Numbered from the stretch's first letter, positions 28,193-38,446 are shown. The stretch is 64,000 nt of DNA from Filimonas effusa (GCF_004118675.1 NZ_SDHZ01000001.1:2914001-2978000); one strand, 5' to 3'. Program-made: numbers and translations. The notes: generated by a model from the letters alone, not told the origin.

Positions 28193-29224
28193 ATGAAACA
28201 CTTTTATCTCATCTTCTATTTAATATTAATGGGGTGTCAAACTACGAATCAAACCCCAAATGAAGTGATGAAACACTATTACCGGAATGGAAAATTCAAC
28301 GGAAGCATATTAATCGCTCAAAATAACCAGGTCATTATGGATACCGTTTTCGGCTACCGGGATTTACATCAAAAAGCGGTACTGAAAAAAGAGACCCCAT
28401 TTTATATTGCTTCGTTAAGTAAATCCTTCACTGCTATTGCAATGTTCCGACTGGTGGAAAAAGGGCTTCTTTCATTAGATGATCATGCCGTAAAGTTTGT
28501 TGGCAATCTTCCTGCCTACGCCCATCATATGACCATAAAGCAATTGCTGAACCACACCTCGGGAATAAGAGATTATGAAAATATACTCACCAAAAAAGGT
28601 TTGACCAATAATGATGTAATTCATTGGCTTCAAAGTCAGTCTGGATTAGCCTTTAAACCCGGAACAAAATTTCAATACAGCAATTCCGGCTACATTATCC
28701 TGTCCTTAATTATCGAAAATGTTTCCGGAATGTCCTATGCCCGATTTTTGAAAGAAAATATTTTCGATCCCCTGCAAATGCACCACACCACAGTTTATGA
28801 GCCAAATACAGTTATTCCCGATAAGGCTGTAGGATATAACAGGAATAAAGAAGTGGAAGACTATTCCATTCTGACCACAGGAGATGGGGGCATTTATGCT
28901 ACGGCGGAAGACCTTTACAAACTGGACAAGGCGTTAAGAACAAATCAATTATTATCAGAAGAAAGCACCAAATTACTGTATCAGACACCAATTTTGGAAA
29001 ACAATACCCATTCTGAATATGGATCAGGCTGGTTCATTGAAAAATCTGACGGGATGATGATTGCCAAACATACGGGTGGATTGGCAGGTTTCAGAAGCCT
29101 GTTCTGGAGAGATCTAAAAAACGGCAACACCATAATTGCACTTACCAATCAGGGGGATGCCTTTCCTGTATTTGATTTTCTGAACGACATAAAAAAAACG
29201 TTGAGACAACAGGCACCAGAGTAA
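28193..29224 (+). CDS. Serine hydrolase of the beta-lactamase class C family
   Basis: A 343-residue protein that begins with a lipoprotein-type signal (FYLILMGCQT). The catalytic SxxK is in YIASLSKSFTAIAMF (about residue 78), the YxN motif in FQYSNSGYIILSL (about 164), and the KTG-like HTGG near residue 305. These proteins include carboxylesterases, D-amino-acid peptidases and penicillin-binding-protein-like enzymes; the substrate is not predictable. It is monocistronic. The A+T content is higher than in neighbouring genes, which hints at recent acquisition. Confidence 0.88.
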   Translation: MKHFYLIFYLILMGCQTTNQTPNEVMKHYYRNGKFNGSILIAQNNQVIMDTVFGYRDLHQKAVLKKETPFYIASLSKSFTAIAMFRLVEKGLLSLDDHAVKFVGNLPAYAHHMTIKQLLNHTSGIRDYENILTKKGLTNNDVIHWLQSQSGLAFKPGTKFQYSNSGYIILSLIIENVSGMSYARFLKENIFDPLQMHHTTVYEPNTVIPDKAVGYNRNKEVEDYSILTTGDGGIYATAEDLYKLDKALRTNQLLSEESTKLLYQTPILENNTHSEYGSGWFIEKSDGMMIAKHTGGLAGFRSLFWRDLKNGNTIIALTNQGDAFPVFDFLNDIKKTLRQQAPE

Positions 29225-29417
29225 AATGAACACCAACTATACACCGCACCTGCAAACAGTCAATACTGTAAAACCTCCCCTCATGCCCGCCTGTTAAAGG
29301 CACTCCAGTCGCCCTAATTACTATCTGCACCCGGGAATGCCTCCCCACATGCCGCCCGTTTATAAGGCAACAAAGACGCCAATGAAGAGAGATATTGCAA
29401 TAGCATTACCTTTGCGT

Positions 29418-30662
29418 ATGAAGTTTGAGCAATACCCTATTTCTGATGCGATAAAAGACCGCCTGGCCGACCTGGGCTTCAGGCGTCCTACCGATATACA
29501 GTTCAAAGCCATTCCGCCAATCCTGAAGGGCGATGATGTATTGGCCATCGCTCAAACGGGTACCGGCAAAACAGCCGCTTTTGCAATCCCCTTATTGCAT
29601 TTACTATCCGAAGACCGCCTGAATCGCCTGCGTAATTACCAGGTAAAATGCCTTGTAATGGTGCCTACCAGGGAACTGGCAGTACAAATTGCCGGCGTAT
29701 TCAGGGAAATCGGCAAACACCTTCGCCTCAATATCCTCGGGTTATTTGGCGGCGTAGAACAGGAAAGCCAGGTTAAACAACTGGAAAAAGGGGTAGACGT
29801 ACTCATAGCCACCCCAGGCCGCATGTTCGACCTCCTCCACCAGGAAAAGATCGACCTAAGCCAGTTGAGAACGCTGATCCTCGACGAAGCCGATCACATG
29901 CTCGACCTCGGCTTTATCAAGGATATCCGCGATGTACTGCGGCATATACGCCACCGCCATCAAACTCTGTTTTTCTCCGCTACCATTAACACGGAAATAA
30001 AGGAACTGGCCTACTCACTGGTACGCAACCCTATCCGCATCCAGATCTCTCCCCAGAACCCCGTTTCCAGGAATGTAACACACGCCGTTGCTTATATAGA
30101 AATGGATGATAAAAGGTTCTTCCTCGAGCGACTGGTTAAAGAATACAGCGAAGCAAAAATGCTGGTCTTCGTCCGCACCAAAGTACGCGCAGAGCGCGTA
30201 GCTTCCGCCATGGCACGTGTAGGCATCGAAACGCTCACCATGCACGGCGGTAAAGAACAAAGCGACAGGCTGCAGGTCATGGAAAATTTCAAGAACGGTA
30301 ACATCAGGATCCTCATCACCACCGACGTAAATGCCCGTGGCATCGATATCCCAAACGTAGATTACGTGATCAACTACGACCTCCCCGAAGAAGCCGAGAA
30401 CTACGTACACCGCGTAGGCCGCACCGGCCGTGGCGTACAGAAAGGCAAGGCTATCTCATTCTGCAGTACCGAAGAAAAACCCGTTCTGGAAGCCATCCAG
30501 CAATACCTGGGCAAAACGGTTGATGAGATCAAAATAGATAAATCAGAATACCGCGAAACCATCGCCTTCTCTGAAGAAGCCCCCAACGACAACTGGAAAC
30601 TATTGTTGGAAGAAGATAATAAAACCAAAGAGCAGGCTAAACGCAGGAAAAAGAAAAAATAG
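29418..30662 (+). CDS. DEAD-box ATP-dependent RNA helicase (RhlE-like)
   Basis: A helicase of about 414 residues with all family motifs in order: FRRPTDIQFKAIP (Q motif), AQTGTGKTAAF, VPTRELA, TPGRMFDL, LDEADHMLD, FFSATI, then RILITTDVNARGIDIP and YVHRVGRTGRG, with a basic tail ending KRRKKKK. It unwinds short RNA duplexes in ribosome assembly or RNA turnover. The start is placed at MKFEQYPI because the 27 upstream codons are not conserved-looking. The gene is alone and convergent with the LRR-kinase gene. Confidence 0.94.
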   Translation: MKFEQYPISDAIKDRLADLGFRRPTDIQFKAIPPILKGDDVLAIAQTGTGKTAAFAIPLLHLLSEDRLNRLRNYQVKCLVMVPTRELAVQIAGVFREIGKHLRLNILGLFGGVEQESQVKQLEKGVDVLIATPGRMFDLLHQEKIDLSQLRTLILDEADHMLDLGFIKDIRDVLRHIRHRHQTLFFSATINTEIKELAYSLVRNPIRIQISPQNPVSRNVTHAVAYIEMDDKRFFLERLVKEYSEAKMLVFVRTKVRAERVASAMARVGIETLTMHGGKEQSDRLQVMENFKNGNIRILITTDVNARGIDIPNVDYVINYDLPEEAENYVHRVGRTGRGVQKGKAISFCSTEEKPVLEAIQQYLGKTVDEIKIDKSEYRETIAFSEEAPNDNWKLLLEEDNKTKEQAKRRKKKK

Positions 30663-30827
30663 AACGCCAGGCAGCCTTTCCCGGCTGCCTGCCTCTAAAT
30701 ATGCTCAAACACCAGCAAAGCCGCCCATTATAAAATTCCCCGGCAACAGACCTGTAATCTCTCAAAAAGCGCCGGACTCGGGCTTCCGCAAAACTATCAG
30801 TCCGGCCTGTGCTCATCAGCCCCGCCC

Positions 30828-32153
30828 TCACTCGTCAGTCCTGCCCGCAATCAGTCGAAGCTTTTCCGTAAGACCGTTGAAATCAGGCCGCAGCAACACT
30901 GTTTCCACCATACACTCCGATACAATGTTCCGCAGCGCCGTCGCTAAAAGCTTGTCAGCTTCACCGGGCGCCAGCCGCTGCAGCAGGTCATCAACAAAAC
31001 AACCAAAGGCACGCACTTCTATCCGTTGTAAAGCAGCAGCAACACCCGGATGGGCGCCCTGGTACAAACAGGCAGCACCATAATCTGTTAACAGCACCAG
31101 CCCCTCCTCATTAACCAGCGTATTATGACAATAAAGATCGCCATGCATGATACCAGCCGCATGCAAATGCGCTGCAGCCGATGTAATGGCCTGCGCAATC
31201 GTAAGTAGCTGGCGAAGTGAAAAAACGGCATCTTCGGGAAACGTATCCCTGGTACAGGAATCAAAACTGGGCGGATTACCCAACAGCTTGCACGAATCCG
31301 GTATCAGCTCAAACACAAGCCCCTGTTTCGCTTCAGGATGGCCTGTGATATTACCTAACACCTGCACCAGGTGCGGATGGCGGCCGGCAGTTGCAGCTAT
31401 TTTCATTTCTTCATCAGGTGATCCGTCGCTGGTAACCTGCCCCTTAAACAACTTCACAGCAACCGCTGTCTCCATTGCCCCGTTGCGCCATATGGCATGC
31501 GATACCCACCCCGAAGCACCTTCCCCAAGCTGAACAGTAACAGCAAGATCATCCCAGCTAATACCCGGCAAATCTGCCAAAGCCCTTTCCGCTGTACAAC
31601 AGGGATTTCCGGCGATAGCCAGCCACGACAGGCGCGGAAGCTGGAACAACCATTCCGGCAACACTTCTATATTGTTGGCCGATATGCGCAATAACTCAAG
31701 ACCACTACAGTTCGCCATTTCCGGCGGAAGCTGCTGTAGCCTGTTTCCGGCAAGCATACACTTCTGTAAACGACGGCAGCTGCCAATCGAAGCAGGTAAT
31801 GTTTCAATACAGTTGTCCGTTAAAATAAGCCAGCGCAGCTGCGGCGATAAAGCCTCAGATGGCACCACCGCTATTTTATTCGCTTTGAAACCAATCATCT
31901 CCAGGCGCGGACATGCAGCCAATACCGCCGGCAATTCAGTGAACAGGTTATTGGAAAAGAAAGCGATCTTCAGATTTTTCAGCAACCCGAAATGAGAAGG
32001 CAGCGCAGATAACCGGTTGCCGCTGAGATCAAGGATTTCCAGCGATTCGGCCAGGTCAAAAATAGCTTCCGGAAATTCAGTCAGATCACAAGATAGTTTC
32101 AGTCGTTTTATTCCCTTCAGTTGCCCCGAAAGAAGCTGCTCCAAAGTTTGCAT
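30828..32153 (-). CDS. Leucine-rich-repeat protein with C-terminal protein kinase domain
   Basis: A 441-residue cytoplasmic fusion. Residues about 15-205 form seven or eight leucine-rich repeats of the LxxLxLSGNRLSALP type; residues about 212-435 form a kinase with VQLGEGASGWVSHA (P-loop), AVKLF lysine, IMHGDLYCHNTLV (catalytic loop) and LLTDYGAA replacing DFG. No transmembrane helix or signal is seen, so it is not a receptor. The layout resembles eukaryotic LRR kinases (tyrosine-kinase-like group). It is divergent from the DNA2-like helicase; the two starts are 51 bases apart. Confidence 0.9.
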   Translation of the reverse strand: MQTLEQLLSGQLKGIKRLKLSCDLTEFPEAIFDLAESLEILDLSGNRLSALPSHFGLLKNLKIAFFSNNLFTELPAVLAACPRLEMIGFKANKIAVVPSEALSPQLRWLILTDNCIETLPASIGSCRRLQKCMLAGNRLQQLPPEMANCSGLELLRISANNIEVLPEWLFQLPRLSWLAIAGNPCCTAERALADLPGISWDDLAVTVQLGEGASGWVSHAIWRNGAMETAVAVKLFKGQVTSDGSPDEEMKIAATAGRHPHLVQVLGNITGHPEAKQGLVFELIPDSCKLLGNPPSFDSCTRDTFPEDAVFSLRQLLTIAQAITSAAAHLHAAGIMHGDLYCHNTLVNEEGLVLLTDYGAACLYQGAHPGVAAALQRIEVRAFGCFVDDLLQRLAPGEADKLLATALRNIVSECMVETVLLRPDFNGLTEKLRLIAGRTDE

Positions 32154-32204
32154 GTAGTTGAATTAATTGGCAAGATAGGAAGAAGAACCCTTTATTTTTG
32201 CCGG

Positions 32205-34112
32205 ATGGATTATTTCAAGAAGCTGCTGGCATTGCTGAGAACAGAAAGAGAAGAAGACCAGCGCAATTACCAACAACAAATAGCATCGGCATCTGTAGCA
32301 GAACGCCGCGCCAATGGTTTAACCTGGTACCCCGTTGCCATACGCGATACCGAAATAGGCCGGGGCGACTACCTCACCGTTGAAGTAGAACGCACTACAC
32401 ACCAGGATGTCATCCACCAGCTAAGATTTGGCGCTTCAGCAGCTTTATTCTCAAATCATGATCCTGCAAACAGCCGGGTAGAAGGCACCATCTCCCATCA
32501 AAGTGCTAACAAACTAAGGCTCACCCTACGCACCGACGAACTGCCCGAATGGAGCCGCGACGGCAAGCTGGGCATAGATCTTATGTTCGATGACAACAGC
32601 TACGATGAAATGCAGAATGCCATGGCGCTTGCCACCGCCCGCAGCGAACAGGCTTCAGAGAACAGGCTCATAAAAGTGCTCACCGGCCAGGCGAAACCCG
32701 GCTTTAACAACAGCATCCACCCTTTTACAATTCCCGGACTCAACAGCTCACAACAAAATGCAGTAAACAATATCCTCGCCGCCGAAGACCTGGCCATCGT
32801 ACATGGCCCTCCCGGCACCGGCAAAACAACCACATTGGTACAGGCCATAAAAGCACTCATCAAACAAGATCACCAGCAGGTACTGGTGGTAGCGCCAAGT
32901 AATACCGCTGTCGACCTCCTGGCCGATAAGCTCTCCGATGAAGGATTGGAAGTGTTACGCGTAGGCAACCCTGCAAGGGTATCGGAAAAACTCCAGGCAT
33001 TGACACTCGACAGTAAGATGGCCGCTCATCCTTCTATAAAGGAAATCAAAAAGCTGAAGAAACAGGCCAGTGAGTTCCGTAATATGGCGCATAAATACAA
33101 GCGCAACTTCGGACCGGCGGAAAGAGAACAACGAAAAGCATTGTTCACAGAAGCCCGTAATATCATGAAAACGGTTGAGCAAACAGAGTCCTATATCGTA
33201 AACGACCTCTTGGCCAGGGCGCAGGTGATAACCGCTACGCTGGTAGGTGCCAATCATTATACGGTAGCACATCTCAAATACCGCACAGTAGTGATAGATG
33301 AGGCCGGCCAGGCATTGGAACCCGCCTGCTGGATCCCCATCCTGAAAGGGAAAAAACTGGTACTGGCAGGCGATCACTGCCAGCTGCCCCCCACCGTAAA
33401 ATCACAGGAAGCAGGCCGCAACGGACTAAACACCACCCTGCTCGAAAAAACAGTGGCCTTACATCCCGAAGCAGTTGTGCTGCTCGATGAGCAATACCGG
33501 ATGCATGAAATGATCATGGGCTACGCTTCAAATGTATTTTACCAGAACAGGCTGCAGGCACATGCATCGGTAGCACAACAACAACTGCTGCCCGAAGAAC
33601 TGCCCGTATCCTTTGTCGACACAGCAGGCTGCGGTTTCGAAGAACGCCTCGAAGGTACCAGCGTTACCAATCCCGAAGAAGCAGCCTTCCTCATCAAACA
33701 CCTTACACAACTGGCAGCACGTCTCGAAAGCAGCTACACAGCAGCCACCTTCCCAACCATCGCCATTATATCACCCTACAAACAACAGGTAGAACTATTA
33801 AAAGAACAGCTGCTGCACACGCCTGCCCTCTTACCCTATACTTCTTCTGTTTCAGTAAATACCATCGATAGCTTCCAGGGACAGGAAAGAGATATTGTTT
33901 ATATCAGCATGACACGTAGCAATACCGAAAATGTAATTGGCTTCCTTTCCGATACCAGGCGCATGAACGTGGCAATGACCCGCGCAAGAAAAAAACTGGT
34001 GGTAATAGGCGATAGCGCCACCTTATCGCAACTGCCATTCTATTCAAACTTTATTACTTATACCGAAGAACGGAACGCATATCAAAGCGCATGGGAGTTT
34101 ATGGATATATAA
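32205..34112 (+). CDS. Superfamily 1 helicase of the Dna2/IGHMBP2 (UPF1-like) type
   Basis: A 635-residue helicase. An N-terminal beta-barrel-like region (about residues 40-140) precedes HGPPGTGKTTTLVQA, then VVIDEAGQALEPA, LAGDHCQLPPTVKS, LDEQYRMHEMI, INTIDSFQGQERDIVYIS-like and VAMTRARKKLVVIGD. An inserted helical arm lies between motifs I and II. Such enzymes act 5'-to-3' on DNA or RNA; the cellular role of the bacterial members is not settled. The start is ATG 32205 (MDYFKKLLA), a better choice than an ATG that overlaps the divergent gene. Confidence 0.92.
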   Translation: MDYFKKLLALLRTEREEDQRNYQQQIASASVAERRANGLTWYPVAIRDTEIGRGDYLTVEVERTTHQDVIHQLRFGASAALFSNHDPANSRVEGTISHQSANKLRLTLRTDELPEWSRDGKLGIDLMFDDNSYDEMQNAMALATARSEQASENRLIKVLTGQAKPGFNNSIHPFTIPGLNSSQQNAVNNILAAEDLAIVHGPPGTGKTTTLVQAIKALIKQDHQQVLVVAPSNTAVDLLADKLSDEGLEVLRVGNPARVSEKLQALTLDSKMAAHPSIKEIKKLKKQASEFRNMAHKYKRNFGPAEREQRKALFTEARNIMKTVEQTESYIVNDLLARAQVITATLVGANHYTVAHLKYRTVVIDEAGQALEPACWIPILKGKKLVLAGDHCQLPPTVKSQEAGRNGLNTTLLEKTVALHPEAVVLLDEQYRMHEMIMGYASNVFYQNRLQAHASVAQQQLLPEELPVSFVDTAGCGFEERLEGTSVTNPEEAAFLIKHLTQLAARLESSYTAATFPTIAIISPYKQQVELLKEQLLHTPALLPYTSSVSVNTIDSFQGQERDIVYISMTRSNTENVIGFLSDTRRMNVAMTRARKKLVVIGDSATLSQLPFYSNFITYTEERNAYQSAWEFMDI

Positions 34113-34120
34113 CAAGCAGA

Positions 34121-34642
34121 TCATTGAACAACATATCCGGGCAGCGCTCTTCTGAATACCAGTAAAGGCTTGTTCTCATCGGGAGGCAACATGGTTTCTT
34201 TATAAGCGAAACCAGCTCTTTCCAGCAGCCGCACAGAACGGTCATTATCATCATGGGTAATAGCCAGCAAACACGGAAGCCGCAACTGTTCCTCAGCATA
34301 TGCAATAGTAGCCGTCGTGGCTTCATAGGCATAACCTTTCCCCTCAAACTGCGGCAGAAAAGCAAAGCCTATATCGGGATGCTCAAGATAAGTACGCTGG
34401 AACAAACCGCATAAACCAACAGGCTGATTGGTCTCCTTAAGCAAAACAAGCCAGGCGCCATAACCCGTTTCTTCATATCCCTTATGAAAACGCTGTACAA
34501 TATAATCCTGTGCTTCACTGATAGAATAGATGCCCTTATCACCGATAAACCGGATCCAGGAAGGAGTATTTAACAACCGGAAAGCAAATGCCGCATCAGT
34601 TATAGCAAACTCACGGATCAGAAGTTGACTGGTTTCCAGCAT
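34121..34642 (-). CDS. GNAT-family N-acetyltransferase (RimJ/RimL-like)
   Basis: About 173 residues. TSQLLIREFAITDAAF opens the fold, DIGFAFLPQFEGKGYAYEA (about residues 92-110) carries the acetyl-CoA pyrophosphate loop, and NDRSVRLLERAGF is the conserved C-terminal block. It acetylates an amino group of a protein or small molecule; the substrate is unknown. The start is set at MLETSQL; in-frame ATGs up to 34690 are possible but add a non-conserved tail. It is convergent with the helicase, with stops 8 bases apart. Confidence 0.88.
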   Translation of the reverse strand: MLETSQLLIREFAITDAAFAFRLLNTPSWIRFIGDKGIYSISEAQDYIVQRFHKGYEETGYGAWLVLLKETNQPVGLCGLFQRTYLEHPDIGFAFLPQFEGKGYAYEATTATIAYAEEQLRLPCLLAITHDDNDRSVRLLERAGFAYKETMLPPDENKPLLVFRRALPGYVVQ

Positions 34643-34690
34643 AAGGGCCATGTAAGAAGAATTGTGGTTTTCCAAAGTGCCTTCGTACAA

Positions 34691-35053
34691 ATATAACGAT
34701 CGCGATGCAACAAATGTTCCGGTACAGAAGAGTTAACCTGCTTTAAAGCTCCCTGTCCGCCACCGCAGGTAACCGCTCCGATATATAGGAACAACACATA
34801 TTCCGTATTTTTTTTGCTGCATTAAGCAAAGGAATTTATCTTTACCCTACTTTTCAAGTAGACTTACAAGATCTGATACTTGTACACCACCAGCAAGGGT
34901 CGGCCTGTAAACAAACACCAATACATGACAGTAATTCAAATTCGCCCTGCCGTTATATACCGGCAGCAAAAGCTGGTGATCCGTTGCATTCGTTATTGCA
35001 GCCATAGTTGTTGCAGCCCATGCTGTTGTTGACATTATCCCCTATTCATTTAA
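34691..35053. other. Non-coding stretch, probably decayed
   Basis: No gene is seen. On the plus strand one frame from about 34980 reads as a hydrophobic helix (SVAFVIAAIVVAAHAVVDII) but is broken by stops on both sides; it may belong with the fragment that follows. Confidence 0.4.
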
Positions 35054-35275
35054 CTTATTGATGGCTTACGCCAATATGCCGGCAGTTTCCTGGACCAGCG
35101 GAATGATGGTGGTACATATTTCCTGTTGGTACTCATAGCTGCTGCATGTTGGCGTAAGCCTTTATTAAGCCAACAGGCAAAAGGTCCGTTAAAAAAGCAT
35201 ACGCTGCAGGAAACCACAATACGCAACATAACACGACTGGCTGAAAACAAACAAAAAAGAAAGCTTTATATTTAG
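35054..35275 (+). pseudogene. 3' end of a broken small membrane-protein gene
   Basis: An open frame of 73 codons without a start codon encodes one hydrophobic helix (TYFLLVLIAAACWRKPLL) and a basic tail that ends KQKRKLYI at a TAG, 19 bases before the next gene. In another frame just upstream a second hydrophobic segment is readable. The pattern is what a frameshifted membrane gene would leave; no family is recognised. Confidence 0.35.
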
Positions 35276-35294
35276 AAGCGGCTAAGCAGTTGTT

Positions 35295-36722
35295 ATGCAA
35301 AATAAGGAATACGATGCAGTGGTAGTAGGTGCTGGCCCCAATGGGCTGGCAGCGGCGATCACACTTCAGCAGCAGGGACTTCGTGTATTGATAATAGAAG
35401 GCAAAGACACTCCAGGCGGCGGGCTGCGCACAGCAGAACTTACCCTCCCGGGTTTTCTGCACGACATCTGTTCCGCTGTTCATCCCCTGGCGCCGGCGTC
35501 TCCCTTTTTCAGCCAGCTGCCGTTGCAGCAATATGGACTGGAATATCTACAACCCGCCATAGCCGCCGCTCACCCTTTCGATGATGGTAAAGTAGCAGTA
35601 CTGCAATCGTCTGTACAAGCCACAGCCGGTATGCTGGGCCACGACGACGACGCTTACCAGCGTCTCCTCTGTCCGCTGGTGAATAACTGGCAGCAGCTAC
35701 TTCCCGAACTATTGGCGCCATTACATCTGCCCCGGCACCCGATGATGCTTGCCCGCTTCGGCGTTAAAGGACTAACCAGCGCTTCCTGGTTAGCACGAAA
35801 ATTCCGGACCAAAGAAGCAAGAGGACTATGGGCCGGTATGGCTGCACATTCCATTCAACCCTTATCTAACCTTGCTACATCCGCCATCGCCATGGTACTG
35901 CTTGGTGCCGCCCACACCGGAGGCTGGCCTTTTCCACGCGGAGGCGCCATAAAAATTGCAGAAGCATTGACAGCTCATTTTATAGCAATGGGCGGACATA
36001 TTGAAACAGGACGCTATATCACTTCATTAAAACAACTCCCCTCATCACACGCAGTAATGCTGGATGTCACGCCACAACAACTCCTGCCTATCGCAGGACA
36101 CCGCTTTTCATCACTCTATCGATGGCAGCTAAAGCGTTACCGTTATGGAGCAGGTGTGTTTAAAATAGATTGGGCGCTCGACGCCCCTATCCCGTTCGTT
36201 TCACCCGAATGCCGGCAGGCAGGCACTTTACACCTCGGCAACACCCTGGAGGAAATAGCCTATGCCGAAAAGATCATCTGGCAGGGCCGGCATGCACAAA
36301 AACCATTCGTGCTGTTATCACAACCCACTGTCTTCGATCCCACCCGCGCCCCGGAAGGGAAACACACCGCCTGGGCCTATTGCCATGTGCCACATGGTTC
36401 CACCCGCGATATGACCAATGCCATAGAAGCACAGGTGGAACGGTTTGCCCCCGGCTTCCGCGAACGGATCTTAGCCCGCCATACCTTCAACACAGCCCAG
36501 ATGGAAGACTATAACCCCAATTACATCGGCGGCGACATCAACGGCGGCGTAATAAACCTGTCACAACTCTTCACAAGACCGGCACTCCGAAGCTCCCCCT
36601 ACCGCACATCGGCAAAAGGCATTTATATCTGCTCATCGGCCACCCCCCCCGGCGGCGGCGTACACGGCATGTGCGGCTACCACGCAGCCCAAAAAGCATT
36701 AAAGGACATCTGGAATAAATAA
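35295..36722 (+). CDS. FAD-dependent oxidoreductase, phytoene-desaturase-like
   Basis: A 475-residue flavoprotein. The FAD-binding motif AVVVGAGPNGLAAAITLQQQ (about residues 8-27) is followed by GGGLRTAELTLPGF, and the C-terminal part ends IYICSSATPPGGGVHGMCGY, the typical flavin-closing motif of the CrtI/PYROXD2 group. The lack of carotenoid genes nearby makes carotenoid desaturation uncertain; NAD(P)-linked oxidation of another hydrophobic substrate is possible. The gene is monocistronic. Confidence 0.88.
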   Translation: MQNKEYDAVVVGAGPNGLAAAITLQQQGLRVLIIEGKDTPGGGLRTAELTLPGFLHDICSAVHPLAPASPFFSQLPLQQYGLEYLQPAIAAAHPFDDGKVAVLQSSVQATAGMLGHDDDAYQRLLCPLVNNWQQLLPELLAPLHLPRHPMMLARFGVKGLTSASWLARKFRTKEARGLWAGMAAHSIQPLSNLATSAIAMVLLGAAHTGGWPFPRGGAIKIAEALTAHFIAMGGHIETGRYITSLKQLPSSHAVMLDVTPQQLLPIAGHRFSSLYRWQLKRYRYGAGVFKIDWALDAPIPFVSPECRQAGTLHLGNTLEEIAYAEKIIWQGRHAQKPFVLLSQPTVFDPTRAPEGKHTAWAYCHVPHGSTRDMTNAIEAQVERFAPGFRERILARHTFNTAQMEDYNPNYIGGDINGGVINLSQLFTRPALRSSPYRTSAKGIYICSSATPPGGGVHGMCGYHAAQKALKDIWNK

Positions 36723-36817
36723 CAGCATTAAGTCTTGCTCTCTACCGCAGCCTGCTCAATAACAAAGTATAGTTAAGCGACGGATACCCCTATATTTGTT
36801 GTCCTAACGATACCTCT

Positions 36818-38446
36818 ATGAGTCTACAATTTAACCGTAATGAAGACTGGATGCGCCTGCTGATCAGTGAAGCCAAACAACAGGAAGCAGTCATCAAACT
36901 CGGGGGCGGAAAAAAAGCCATTGAAAAGCAGCATGAACGTAAAAAACTGACTGCACGCGAAAGAATTGAATATTTAACAGATCCCAACACAGTATTTACC
37001 GAAATAGGTTTGTATGCCGGACTGGATATGTACCCTGAACACGGCGGCTGTCCCGCAGGCGGCACCGTAGCCGGACTGGGTTATATCAGCGGACGCCAGT
37101 GTGTCATTGTCGCCAATGACCAAACGGTGAAGGCCGGCGCCTGGTTCCCCATTACAGGTAAGAAAAACCTTCGCCTCCAGGAAATCGCGATGGAGAATCA
37201 CCTGCCCGTAATTTACCTGGTAGACAGCGCAGGTGTATACCTCCCCCTGCAGGACGAGATCTTCCCCGACAAAGAGCATTTTGGCCGGGTGTTCCGGAAC
37301 AACGCACAAATGAGCGCCGCAGGCATCACCCAGATCGCCGCAGTAATGGGAGCCTGTGTGGCAGGAGGCGCCTACCTCCCTATCATGAGCGATGAAACAC
37401 TGATGGTAGAAGGCAACGGCAGTATATTCCTGGCAGGCCCCTACCTCGTGAAAGCCGCCATTGGCGAAGATATAGATGCAGAAACATTAGGCGGAGCAGT
37501 GACGCATACCGAAAAAAGCGGTATTGCCGATTATCGCTTTCCTACAGAACAAGCCTGCCTCGACTATATCAAAAAAATGGTAAGCCGCATCGGCAAACCA
37601 GCTGAAGCAGGATTCGACAGGGTAACACCTGCCGCACCCGCCAAAGACCCCGCTACATTATATGGCATTATGTCCGAAGGCAACAGCAAACCATATGATA
37701 TGCTGGAGATCATAGAGCGGCTGGTAGACAAAAGCGACTTCGACCAGTTCAAAAAGGATTACGGCAAAACCATCCTCTGCGGCTACGCACGCATAGATGG
37801 CTGGGCAGTAGGCATTGTTGCCAACCAACGCCTTGTTGCCAAAAGCGCGAAAGGCGAAATGCAGATGGGAGGCGTTATCTATAACGATAGTGCCGACAAG
37901 GCAGCACGATTTATCCTCAACTGCAACCAGAAAAAAATACCCTTGATCTTCCTTCAGGATGTTACTGGTTTTATGGTGGGCAGCCGCAGCGAGCATGAAG
38001 GCATTATTAAAGATGGCGCCAAACTCGTTAACGCAGTGGCCAACAGTGTCGTTCCTAAGATCACCATTATAGTCGGCAACAGTTTTGGCGCCGGCAATTA
38101 TGCCATGTGCGGTAAAGCCTATGACCCACGCTTTATATATGCATGGCCCAGTGCCAAAATAGCTGTTATGGGCGGAGAACAGGCAGCCAAAACACTATTG
38201 CAGATCCAGGTTGCCGGCATGAAAGCCAAGGGCCAAACCGTAAGCAGTGAAGAAGAACAAGCCCTGCTCGATAAAATAAAAGGCAGTTATCAGGCACAAA
38301 CAACGCCTTATTATGCCGCCGCAAGGTTATGGGTAGATGGCATCATCGATCCCCTGCTCACCCGGCAATATATCAGCGAGGGTATAAAAGCTGCAAATCA
38401 CAACCCCGTAATACCTGCATTACAAACAGGCGTTTTCCAGGTATAG
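36818..38446 (+). CDS. Acyl-CoA carboxylase beta subunit (methylcrotonyl-CoA type)
   Basis: A 542-residue carboxyltransferase subunit. GGGKKAIEKQHERKKLTARERI, then PLQDEIFPDKEHFGRVFRN and the GYGAGNYAMCGKAYDPRF-like stretch (here GNSFGAGNYAMCGKAYDP) match methylcrotonyl-CoA carboxylase beta better than propionyl-CoA carboxylase. It transfers carboxyl from biotin to the acyl-CoA in leucine breakdown. The biotin-carrying alpha subunit is not adjacent. The 15-base inverted repeat at 38475-38529 follows the gene. Confidence 0.92.
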   Translation: MSLQFNRNEDWMRLLISEAKQQEAVIKLGGGKKAIEKQHERKKLTARERIEYLTDPNTVFTEIGLYAGLDMYPEHGGCPAGGTVAGLGYISGRQCVIVANDQTVKAGAWFPITGKKNLRLQEIAMENHLPVIYLVDSAGVYLPLQDEIFPDKEHFGRVFRNNAQMSAAGITQIAAVMGACVAGGAYLPIMSDETLMVEGNGSIFLAGPYLVKAAIGEDIDAETLGGAVTHTEKSGIADYRFPTEQACLDYIKKMVSRIGKPAEAGFDRVTPAAPAKDPATLYGIMSEGNSKPYDMLEIIERLVDKSDFDQFKKDYGKTILCGYARIDGWAVGIVANQRLVAKSAKGEMQMGGVIYNDSADKAARFILNCNQKKIPLIFLQDVTGFMVGSRSEHEGIIKDGAKLVNAVANSVVPKITIIVGNSFGAGNYAMCGKAYDPRFIYAWPSAKIAVMGGEQAAKTLLQIQVAGMKAKGQTVSSEEEQALLDKIKGSYQAQTTPYYAAARLWVDGIIDPLLTRQYISEGIKAANHNPVIPALQTGVFQV

